A stretch of 20,071 bases of DNA, taken from NCBI GenBank assembly GCA_963638355.1, contig CAVHRT010000021.1, positions 1 through 20,071 of the forward strand, read 5' to 3'. This DNA comes from W0P28-013 sp963638355. GTDB taxonomy: Bacteria > Bacteroidota > Bacteroidia > Bacteroidales > Paludibacteraceae. The position numbers and the translations under genes were made by a program. The notes below the pieces were generated by a model. The model was not told the origin of the DNA. It worked only from the letters and a program-made list of their open reading frames with translations, and made no database searches. Position 1 is the first letter of the stretch, and each line of letters starts with the position of its first letter. Below are positions 13,941-20,070 of the stretch, in pieces.

Positions 13941-13957
13941 GTTTATCGAGCAAATGA

Positions 13958-14920
13958 TTATTCGCCCCTACAGTTCAACAATTTTTCAATCACTTCGGAA
14001 ATCGTTGCAAACTCCTGATTATCAATCTGAAAACCATTTTCTTTGGCACAGATGGTGATTGGTGCGTTGTCGTTTGTGCCGATGCCAATGCGTGCCAGTG
14101 CGCGTTTCAGCCAGATAGTGTGCATATTGTCGCCCTCGATTTTTACGAATTGTTGCGGCGTGGGCGTGGTTACTTGGCAATGCCCGTCGCTCGGGTCGAA
14201 CCGAAAACGCTCGTTGCCGAATGCCCGCTCGATGTCGCCGTGCAGCATCAAATCTTCGGGAATGCCTGTCTGTACGCCCGTTTGGCTCATCAGCCAGAGG
14301 CGGTCGGCCAGCTGCAGCGCAAGGTCCAGCTCGTGGGTCGACAAGATGAATGTTTTGCGCGTTTCGGCCGAGAGTTGGCGCAGTAGTAGCATTGTCTCGA
14401 TGCGGTTGGGCAGGTCGAGAAAGGCCGTTGGCTCGTCGAGCAGCACCAACGGCGTGTCCTGCGCAAGGGCTTTGGCTATCACAGCGCGTTGGCGTTCGCC
14501 GTCGCTCACTTGGCTCACTAGGGCGTGTATTTTGTGCGCTAGTCCCACCTGATTGATGGCGGTCTCGACTATTTTTTCGTCATTTCCCGAAAGTCGCCCC
14601 GCCCAATTGGTGTACGGAAATCGACCCATTGCCACAAGGTCGTGAATGGTCAGATTGTCGACCATCACGCGGTCGGTCAGCACCAGCGACAGCAGTGTGG
14701 CGCGCTGAGCGTTGGTCATCTGCACCACATCGCGCTCCTGCACCAGCACGCGGCCCGACAGCGGTCGTTGCAATCCAGCCAAAGTGCGCAGCAGTGTGCT
14801 TTTGCCCGATCCGTTTTTTCCAATCAAGCAAATCATCTCGCCATCAGCCGCCTCCAAACTGAGGTCGCGCTGAACCACGCTCTTGCCATAACCGATATTT
14901 AATGCTACCGTTTTAAGCAC
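13958..14920 (-). CDS. ABC transporter ATP-binding protein, FecE/BtuD/HmuV type
   Basis: A 320-residue ATPase of the importers for ferric siderophores, heme and cobalamin. Walker A GKNGSGKST at 34-42, then PYTNWAG, signature VSDGERQR (the usual LSGGE appears as VSDGE), Walker B LVLLDEPT and the H-loop STHELDLAL. After the core (to about 250) there is an unusual tail of about 60 residues, with HTIWLKRALARIGIG, ITICAKENGFQID and FATISEVIEKLL, that typical FecE proteins of about 255 residues lack; its role is unknown. The start is a GTG at 14920, with an in-frame TAA 15 nt before it; MLKTVALNIGYG matches the family's first strand. Last gene of a three-gene unit with the permease and binding protein, but separated from the permease by 167 bp of repeats. 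Ligand not identifiable. Confidence 0.9.
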   Translation of the reverse strand: MLKTVALNIGYGKSVVQRDLSLEAADGEMICLIGKNGSGKSTLLRTLAGLQRPLSGRVLVQERDVVQMTNAQRATLLSLVLTDRVMVDNLTIHDLVAMGRFPYTNWAGRLSGNDEKIVETAINQVGLAHKIHALVSQVSDGERQRAVIAKALAQDTPLVLLDEPTAFLDLPNRIETMLLLRQLSAETRKTFILSTHELDLALQLADRLWLMSQTGVQTGIPEDLMLHGDIERAFGNERFRFDPSDGHCQVTTPTPQQFVKIEGDNMHTIWLKRALARIGIGTNDNAPITICAKENGFQIDNQEFATISEVIEKLLNCRGE

Positions 14921-15001
14921 GATAATAATTTCTTAATCGCTTAATTTTCAGTTATTTAATTAAAAATTGACAGTTTCTTTGATGCTGCGGTTCAATAGCG
15001 A

Positions 15002-15069
15002 AACTTTATGAACTTTATAACTTTATAAACTTGATAAACTTCTTATCAACTCGTCAACTTATCAACCCT
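15002..15069 (+). repeat. Period-8/9 array (AACTTTAT then TCAACTTA type)
   Basis: Five AACTT-led units of 8-9 nt (15002-15044) pass into TCAA-led octamers at 15046, 15054 and 15062, exactly 8 nt apart. It occupies the gap between the ABC ATPase and permease genes. Confidence 0.7.
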
Positions 15070-15070
15070 A

Positions 15071-15105
15071 ATCTTGCGACTTGCTACTTATATCTTGCGA
15101 CTACT
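15071..15105 (-). repeat. AGTAGCAAGTCGCAAG dispersed repeat, copy 2
   Basis: On the minus strand, AGTAGTCGCAAGAT, then ATA, then AGTAGCAAGTCGCAAGATT. Same two-unit layout as at 171-203. The first unit is read as the last codons of the permease (SSRKI) and the stop TAA lies between the units. Confidence 0.7.
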
Positions 15106-16083
15106 TTTCAGAATTATCCAAATAATAATCGGTGCGCCAACCAGTGCGCTCACGGCGTTGATGGGCAGCGTGTAACCTTGTGGTGGCAGTTGTGTTACAA
15201 GGTCGCACACCATCAGCAGACTTGCGCCGCAAAGCATGCAGCCGGGCAGGGTGGTGCGGTGGTTCGATGTGCGGAAAATACCCCGAACAAGGTGCGGCAC
15301 TGCCATTCCGATGAAGGCGATTGGCCCTGTGAAGGCGGTTGTGGCGCCGGCCAACAGTGCCACGGCGGCTATTATCAGCGAGCGTGTGCGTGTGATGTTC
15401 ACGCCGAGCCCTTGAGCGTAATTTTCGCCCAAAAGCAGACCGTTCAGCGGTTTTTGTATGCTGAAGGCGATGATAAATCCTACTATCGCCAGCGGCAACA
15501 TCACCCACATGTAGTCCCAACCAACTGCGCTCAAGCTGCCGAAAGTCCACACTACAAACAGTTTCAGCGAATCGGGATTGCTAGTGTTTTGCAGAATGGT
15601 GACCAGCGAACCTGCAATCTGCCCAAACATGATGCCCACGATGAGTAGCGACACCGCCTCGCGCACCTTGAACGACACCGCCAAAACTAGCAGCAACACC
15701 AGCACCGCGCCAATGGTGGCGGCACTCACTAAGCCCCAGCCGTTTTGCACAAAAGCCACGGGCAGTAGACTGCCAGCCAGCAGATAGATGGCCACGCCAA
15801 GACTCGCGCCCGAGCTCACTCCAAGCACATACGGACCAGCCAGCGGATTGCGAAAAAGCGTCTGCATAAGCAGTCCAGCCACCGAAATGGCAGCACCTGT
15901 AACCACCGCAGTCAGTGCTTTGGGCAGACGAAAATTGAAGATGATTTCATGCGTCACGCGGTCGCTCGAAAAAATGGCGCTCCACGGCAAACGTACGCTA
16001 CCAAAACTGATGTCGCACACAAAAAGTACCGCAGTAAGCACTGCTAATGCGATGAAAAATAATATGTTACGATTAATTTTCAA
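15088..16083 (-). CDS. ABC transporter permease, FecCD/BtuC family
   Basis: A 331-residue inner-membrane permease with about ten hydrophobic segments. Family hallmarks are FRLPKALTAVVTGAAISVAG (51-70) and LLMQTLFRNPLAGPYVLGVS (71-90), LLLGENYAQGLG, and the cytoplasmic coupling region GPIAFIGMAVPHLVR near 260-275. It would form the channel for an iron-siderophore, heme or cobalamin ligand with the adjacent ATPase. The only plausible start is TTG at 16083: an in-frame TGA lies 18 nt upstream and the first internal Met (73) is within the conserved core. That TTG is part of a period-8 repeat array, and the last five residues with the stop are part of an AAGTCGCAAG repeat, so both ends lie in dispersed repeats. 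Middle gene of the binding protein-permease-ATPase unit. Confidence 0.9.
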   Translation of the reverse strand: MKINRNILFFIALAVLTAVLFVCDISFGSVRLPWSAIFSSDRVTHEIIFNFRLPKALTAVVTGAAISVAGLLMQTLFRNPLAGPYVLGVSSGASLGVAIYLLAGSLLPVAFVQNGWGLVSAATIGAVLVLLLVLAVSFKVREAVSLLIVGIMFGQIAGSLVTILQNTSNPDSLKLFVVWTFGSLSAVGWDYMWVMLPLAIVGFIIAFSIQKPLNGLLLGENYAQGLGVNITRTRSLIIAAVALLAGATTAFTGPIAFIGMAVPHLVRGIFRTSNHRTTLPGCMLCGASLLMVCDLVTQLPPQGYTLPINAVSALVGAPIIIWIILKSSRKI

Positions 16084-16111
16084 ATTTTCAAATCTTCAAA
16101 TAAACAATTTT
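16080..16111 (+). repeat. Period-8 octamer array (TCAAATCT type) over the permease start
   Basis: Octamers TCAAATTT, TCAAATCT, TCAAATAA, ACAATTTT from 16080 in exact register. The minus-strand TTG start of the permease (16083-16081) is inside the first unit. The array continues into the AGAAAC hairpin element, the same composite as at 17790-17859. Confidence 0.75.
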
Positions 16112-16144
16112 AAACAGCGCGAAGCGCGAGAAACGACTAGAAAC
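16109..16144 (+). repeat. AGAAAC-flanked hairpin element, copy 2
   Basis: TTTAAACA, hairpin GCGC-GAA-GCGC (16117-16127), GAGAAACGACTAGAAAC. Flanks match copies 1 and 3. It fills the gap between the binding-protein stop and the permease start. Confidence 0.65.
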
Positions 16145-16156
16145 TTTTCAACTCCA

Positions 16157-17284
16157 TTATTCTAGCTTATTGATGTAACTCGGCGCGCCCTCTATATTAA
16201 TATGGTGTAGTGCCCAAATCAGATCTTTCAGAATCAGGTCGGGGTGAGCTACGCCGCTTTCCCAAAAGTCGTTGGCACCGCTGGGCAGCGTGCGTGCGTA
16301 GAAACCGTACACCTCGCCATTTTTTGCCGCGGCAAACAGTCCGTGGCGCGCATCCATGGCTAGCAGTTCGCTCATGGTGGCGGTGGGCGCATTTAGCCAA
16401 ACTTCGGCATTGGCAAACTGGTGCAGCACTGTTTCGAAACTCAGCGGCAAGCTCGCCGTCTCTTCGTTATCTTTGTAGAGATAGTCGGCTCCAGCGTCGG
16501 CAAAGAGTTGCGCCATGTAACCGCGTCCGCCAGGCATGTACCAAGTGCCTTTGAAGTTGCCACCCGCCATTACCGTGGGCTTGTGATCGATGTTGGCTGC
16601 CAGCGTTTTGGCTTGCAGATAATGGCTTTCGATTGTGTCGAACAGTTGGCACGCTATCGCCTCTTGGTCGAAGAAGGTAGCCACCAGTTTTATCCACTCG
16701 GCGCGCGCCAAGGCGGTGCTTTCGGTCCATTCGTTGTTGTAGATGAGCGGGATGCCCGACGCCTGCAGCCGTTTCGAGTTGTTATCCTGCTGATTGTAGC
16801 TCGCCAGCATCAGCGCATCGGGGTGCAGTGCCAGCAGACATTCGGTGTTGGTGTTGAACGCATCGCCCAGCGAGGTTATTTTGCCATCGGCAAAGCGGCT
16901 GCGAATGGTGGCGTTGTATGCAAGTTCGGGATTGCAGACGCCCACCACCGACTCAAGGCAACCCAACATCTGCAAAAATTCGTAGTGTGTGCAAGAGGTT
17001 ACCGCCAAGCGTTTCAGTGGTGTGGTCAGTTTCACGCCATTGGCTGGCACCTGCGTGGTGTCGTTTTTGGTGAGATAGTAGACCGCCAACGTTTCGCCCG
17101 CAGCCCATGGGTTGTTGATGGTTACGCGCTTGTAGTGGCTGAAATAATCCACCTCGAAACCTGTGGCGTATTTCACTGCCAGCGTCGAGTCCGACTCGGT
17201 GCGCGCGCCTTGTGTGGCGGTGTGCCCGCATGCCGTGAGCAGCAGCACCGTGCCTATCGCAAATATAATATGATGTGATTTCAT
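16157..17284 (-). CDS. ABC transporter substrate-binding lipoprotein, FecB/BtuF type
   Basis: A 375-residue periplasmic binding lipoprotein, read from the ATG at 17284. The N-terminus is a lipoprotein signal with LLLTAC (Cys19). The mature part has the two-lobed FecB/BtuF pattern: PLKRLAVTSCTHYEFLQMLG at the first lobe, VVGVCNPELAY, ITSLGDAFNTNTECLLALHPDALMLASYNQQ, then a long linking helix (EAIACQLFDTIESHYLQAKTL) and a second lobe with MAGGNFKGTWYMPGGRGYMAQLFADAGADY. It should bind an iron chelate, heme or corrinoid and deliver it to the permease; the ligand cannot be told from the sequence. An upstream in-frame Met (17329) would place extra residues before the signal and span the promoter, so it was rejected. 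The TACCTTTG box ends 4 nt before the ATG, implying a leaderless or nearly leaderless mRNA. First gene of the importer unit. Confidence 0.88.
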   Translation of the reverse strand: MKSHHIIFAIGTVLLLTACGHTATQGARTESDSTLAVKYATGFEVDYFSHYKRVTINNPWAAGETLAVYYLTKNDTTQVPANGVKLTTPLKRLAVTSCTHYEFLQMLGCLESVVGVCNPELAYNATIRSRFADGKITSLGDAFNTNTECLLALHPDALMLASYNQQDNNSKRLQASGIPLIYNNEWTESTALARAEWIKLVATFFDQEAIACQLFDTIESHYLQAKTLAANIDHKPTVMAGGNFKGTWYMPGGRGYMAQLFADAGADYLYKDNEETASLPLSFETVLHQFANAEVWLNAPTATMSELLAMDARHGLFAAAKNGEVYGFYARTLPSGANDFWESGVAHPDLILKDLIWALHHINIEGAPSYINKLE

Positions 17285-17288
17285 ACCG

Positions 17289-17296
17289 CAAAGGTA
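17289..17296 (-). promoter_or_regulatory. -7 promoter element directly before the binding-protein ATG
   Basis: The minus strand reads TACCTTTG, CGGT, ATG. With the usual 3-5 nt between this box and +1, transcription would begin at or next to the start codon. No -33 TTTG at the standard spacing. Confidence 0.6.
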
Positions 17297-17316
17297 AAAT
17301 TTTTTTACCGAATTAT

Positions 17317-17347
17317 TTTGTTGCTCCAAAATTTTACACTACTTTTG
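17317..17347 (+). promoter_or_regulatory. Consensus promoter pointing into a non-coding gap
   Basis: TTTG (17317-17320), exactly 19 nt, TACTTTTG (17340-17347): a complete Bacteroides-type promoter. It is divergent from the importer promoter. Expected transcription start is near 17351. The next plus-strand gene begins 540 nt later. Confidence 0.65.
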
Positions 17348-17350
17348 CAC

Positions 17351-17423
17351 TCCGAAATAGCGTTAGCAAGCCCTCCTCCCAGAAATTGGGGGGGGGGCTA
17401 ACTATTTGATTTTCAGATAGTTA
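17351..17423 (+). ncRNA. Candidate structured RNA with two overlapping hairpins
   Basis: Just after a consensus promoter, GTTAGC (17362-17367) pairs with GCTAAC (17397-17402), extended by CCCTCCTCCC against a run of ten G. The following TAACTATTTGA / TCAGATAGTTA (17399-17409 and 17413-17423) forms an 11-bp hairpin with one T-G pair. The two hairpins share 17399-17402, so both cannot form fully at once. It could be the 5' end of a long leader for the LRR gene, a small RNA, or merely a repeat element; the similar G10-CTAA element at 3471-3494 favours a repeat origin. No T-run terminator follows. Confidence 0.35.
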
Positions 17424-17430
17424 ACTTCCT

Positions 17431-17487
17431 TTAACCCCCTCAGAGAGAGGGAAAAGGTTAGAGGTGAGAGTTTATAGTAGAGAAGGA
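17431..17487 (+). repeat. Purine-rich GTTAGAGG module, copy 2
   Basis: TTAACCCCCTCAGAGAGAGG, then GAAAAGGTTAGAGGTGAGAG, then TTTATAGTAGAGAAGG. It shares the CCCCxTCAGAGA start with copy 3 and the GGTTAGAGGTGA part with copy 1. Confidence 0.65.
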
Positions 17488-17508
17488 AAAGCTGAATGAT
17501 GCGAAAAT

Positions 17509-17550
17509 CTCCCCTTTTCAAGGGGAGTACCGACGAAAGTCGGGGTAGGG
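17509..17550. repeat. CCCCTT-AAGGGG double hairpin, copy 1
   Basis: CTCCCCTT / AAGGGGAG around a 3-nt loop (17509-17527), then CCGAC-GAAA-GTCGG (17530-17543), then GGTAGGG. An inverted relative lies at 17643-17677. Confidence 0.65.
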
Positions 17551-17642
17551 TTGAAAATCGTTTAATAACACAATAAATCAATAACTTAATGCGCAGCGAG
17601 TCAGCTGGAGTCGTCCTGTTTAATTGTTTTTATTCTATGTAA

Positions 17643-17677
17643 ACCCCTCCGCTACGCTCGTCCCCTTGAAAAGGGGA
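17643..17677. repeat. CCCCTT-AAGGGG hairpin, copy 2 (inverted)
   Basis: ACCCCTCCGCTACGCTCG, then TCCCCTT / AAGGGGA (17661-17677) around GAA. Reversed, it aligns with the first hairpin and following G-rich part of 17509-17550, so the two bracket about 90 bp of AT-rich sequence with no gene. Confidence 0.6.
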
Positions 17678-17710
17678 CAGGCAAGGTAACTAACTTAATT
17701 GCATAAACAA

Positions 17711-17740
17711 AACTTGGACGTGCCATGGCGCGTCCCTACA
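17711..17740. repeat. GGACG palindromic repeat, copy 3
   Basis: AACTT, a 20-nt near-perfect palindrome GGACGTGCCATGGCGCGTCC (17716-17735, one T-G pair), then CTACA. Same flanks as copies at 236 and 10729. Confidence 0.75.
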
Positions 17741-17775
17741 AGGTAAAATTATTGAATCGTCGATTTCCCACACCC

Positions 17776-17824
17776 CGCTGTGGATACCCGCAATCTTCAA
17801 ATCTTCAAATCTTCAAATAAACAA
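17776..17824 (+). repeat. GCTGTGGAT module, copy 2, running into a period-8 octamer array
   Basis: CCGCTGTGGAT and ACCCGCAATCT, then octamers TCAAATCT, TCAAATCT, TCAAATAA, ACAATTAG starting at 17797. The array matches that at 16080-16111 nearly base for base and leads into the same hairpin element. Confidence 0.7.
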
Positions 17825-17859
17825 TTAGAAACAGCGCGTAGCGCGACAAACTTAGAAAC
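17825..17859 (+). repeat. AGAAAC-flanked hairpin element, copy 3
   Basis: TTAGAAACA, hairpin GCGCGTAGCGCG, ACAAACTTAGAAAC. It ends 30 nt before the LRR gene start. Together with the preceding array it forms a 70-bp composite shared with 16080-16144. The whole gap 17285-17889 contains only promoters and repeat modules; no gene was found. Confidence 0.65.
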
Positions 17860-17889
17860 AATTATAAACTTTTTTAATACTTTTCCATT

Positions 17890-20016
17890 ATGAAAAAAAC
17901 TTTACTCTTTGCATGCTTGCTGCTATTGGGCGCAACATGCGCACAGGCTGCCACCACGGTCAAGATTGACAACCTCAAATACACGCTAAATGAGACAGAC
18001 AAGACCGCCACTGTTTGTTATACTAGTGATGCCACTGGCGACATCGTCATTCCTGCCTCGGTTACCTACAACGAAACGGAATATGCGGTGGTAGAAATAG
18101 AGAGAGAGGACTTCTATAACTGCAGTGAATTAACCTCTATTACCATACCCGAAGGCGTTATTACTATTGGGGCGTGGGCTTTCTATGGTTGCAAATTTAC
18201 CTCTGTTACTATACCCAATAGTGTTACTACTATTGGTGGAAATGCTTTCTACCAGTGCGATAAACTTACCTCTGTCACATTGTCTAGCAATTTAACCTCT
18301 ATCGGAGAATCGGCCTTCTATGATTGTTCTAGTCTTACTTCGGTCAATATACCTGCCAGCGTAACAAGCATTGGCTATAGCGCCTTTGGTTCGTGTTCTG
18401 CACTGGAGACTATCACTGTGGAGAGTGGCAACACCGTGTACGACGGCCGTGACAATTGCAACGCCATTATTGAGACGGAAACTAACACACTCGTACAAGG
18501 CTGTAAAAACACCACTATACCCGATGGCGTAGTTGCTATTGGCCCGAATGCTTTTGATGCACTTTTTTCGCTTACTTCCATCACCATTCCTGCTAGTGTT
18601 ACTACAATTGGAGCATATGCCTTTCGTAATTGTCAGCAATTAGCGAGTATCGAAATACCCAATGGCGTAACCACTATCGGTGATTGGGCTTTTAATACTT
18701 GTGCTCTTACTAATTTGACTATACCTGCCAGCGTAACAACTATTGGCCAGAGTGCTTTTAACAATTGTTGGAAACTGAAATCTATCGTCGTAAAATGGCA
18801 GGAACCACTTAAGTGCGGTTCTGATGCTTTTCAGTCGGTTTTTTCGGCTACGCTGTGTGTGCCATGTGGTACATCGGAAAAATACAAAGTAGCAGATCCA
18901 TGGAGCAATTTTTCTTCGAATGTTACCGAGCAGGCGTATAGCATAATCGCACAGACCAACGATGGCAGCAAAGGCACAGTGGTTGTAACACAGCAACCTA
19001 CTTGCGAGAGCAATCAGGCTATCATTGCTGTTACTACTTATTATAATGTTGGTATTAATAAAAGTTACGATTTCCTTGGCTGGAGCGATGGTGTAAAGGA
19101 CAGGGAACGTACCATAACTGTAACTTGCGACACGGTGATAACTGGCATTTTTGGCTTTGATCAATATGAAGTTACCACCAAATGCGAACCAGCCGAAGGC
19201 GGCACTGTAACCCCTGGCGGCACCTACGAGAAATATACAAAAATTACACTCGAAGCTACTGCCAATGCGGGTTATCACTTTGACCATTGGACTGGAGGAA
19301 TAACCTCCGCAAAAATAGAAGACAAAGAGGTAACAAGTGATCTTACTTACACTGCATATTTCGAACCTAACACATATACTCTAAGTAAAGGCACAATTAC
19401 CGAAGGCGGTACGGTAAGTCATGCTATTGAAGCAAAATATGGAGAGACAGTTATGATTAACGTTTATCCAAACGTAGGCTACAAACTTGGCTCACTCACT
19501 GTAATGGATGTCGATAATAACAAAAAGGTTGAAGTGTCGGCCGATTACAAATTCACCATGCCTGCGGGCAATGTTACGGTTTCTGCCACCTTTGTGGAAG
19601 ATGTTCACGATATCACCATTATCCAACCAGTGGGTGGCACGGTCGATGCAAGTAAGACCACCGCAAAAGAAAACGACGAAATAACACTTACCATCACGCC
19701 AGATACCGGCTACGAACTCGACGAGATATCGGCAAAAGATGCCAATGGAAATGATATAACAATTTCAGAAGATCACAAATTTACCATGCCGGCCGCAGAG
19801 GTTACTATAACGGCCACTTTCAAAGCCACAACTGCAACCGCCCTGCAAAATACCGAAATGGCAGAAATTTATGCCGAAAACGGCCGCATCTATGGCGCCG
19901 ATGATATGCAGATTTTCACCGTCGTTGGTCAAAATGTTACCGAAATGAACGGTCAGCTGAGTGGCGTTTATGTGGTAAAAGTTGGCAATGTTGCTCAGAA
20001 GGTTATTGTGCGATAA
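17890..20016 (+). CDS. Secreted BspA-like leucine-rich-repeat protein with InlB-type repeats and T9SS sorting domain
   Basis: A 708-residue exported protein. Residues 1-20 are a signal peptide (cleavage after AQA). About 50-340 hold roughly nine BspA/LRR_5 units of 21-23 residues with the pattern TSITIPxxVTTIGxxAFxxC, interrupted near 175-205 by the characteristic NTVYDGRDNCNAI segment. From about 350 there are four InlB-like/bacterial-repeat domains, starting near 350, 426, 496 and 573, with GYHFDHWTGG, KFTMPAGNVTVSATF and KFTMPAAEVTITATF. The end (about 655-708; AEIYAENGRIYGADDMQIF to LSGVYVVKVGNVAQKVIVR) matches the T9SS type A sorting domain, which directs passage through the outer membrane and is removed. 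Homologues include adhesins such as BspA of Tannerella; an adhesive role here is inferred. A TACTTTTC near-box lies 4 nt before the ATG. The final G-N-V-A-Q-K-V-I-V-R end is intact, so the gene is full length. Confidence 0.88.
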   Translation: MKKTLLFACLLLLGATCAQAATTVKIDNLKYTLNETDKTATVCYTSDATGDIVIPASVTYNETEYAVVEIEREDFYNCSELTSITIPEGVITIGAWAFYGCKFTSVTIPNSVTTIGGNAFYQCDKLTSVTLSSNLTSIGESAFYDCSSLTSVNIPASVTSIGYSAFGSCSALETITVESGNTVYDGRDNCNAIIETETNTLVQGCKNTTIPDGVVAIGPNAFDALFSLTSITIPASVTTIGAYAFRNCQQLASIEIPNGVTTIGDWAFNTCALTNLTIPASVTTIGQSAFNNCWKLKSIVVKWQEPLKCGSDAFQSVFSATLCVPCGTSEKYKVADPWSNFSSNVTEQAYSIIAQTNDGSKGTVVVTQQPTCESNQAIIAVTTYYNVGINKSYDFLGWSDGVKDRERTITVTCDTVITGIFGFDQYEVTTKCEPAEGGTVTPGGTYEKYTKITLEATANAGYHFDHWTGGITSAKIEDKEVTSDLTYTAYFEPNTYTLSKGTITEGGTVSHAIEAKYGETVMINVYPNVGYKLGSLTVMDVDNNKKVEVSADYKFTMPAGNVTVSATFVEDVHDITIIQPVGGTVDASKTTAKENDEITLTITPDTGYELDEISAKDANGNDITISEDHKFTMPAAEVTITATFKATTATALQNTEMAEIYAENGRIYGADDMQIFTVVGQNVTEMNGQLSGVYVVKVGNVAQKVIVR

Positions 20017-20024
20017 AACTCCCT

Positions 20025-20070
20025 CTAACCCCTTCAGAGAAGTGGAAAAGTAGAGTTTATAGATTATAGG
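20025..20070 (+). repeat. Purine-rich GTTAGAGG module, copy 3
   Basis: CTAACCCCTTCAGAGAAGTG, then GAAAAGTAGAGTTTATAGAT. It lies just after the LRR gene stop and may continue past the window end. No terminator hairpin was seen after this gene within the window. Confidence 0.6.

Noticed and set aside
17285..17400. Cobalamin riboswitch before the BtuF/FecB-type gene
   Set aside because: The promoter box is 4 nt before the ATG, leaving no leader, and no B12-box-like sequence was seen.
17285..17889. Hidden tRNA, small gene or transposon relic in the 600-bp gap
   Set aside because: No cloverleaf, no ORF with plausible composition and no terminal inverted repeats with target duplication; the content is explained by repeat modules and promoters.
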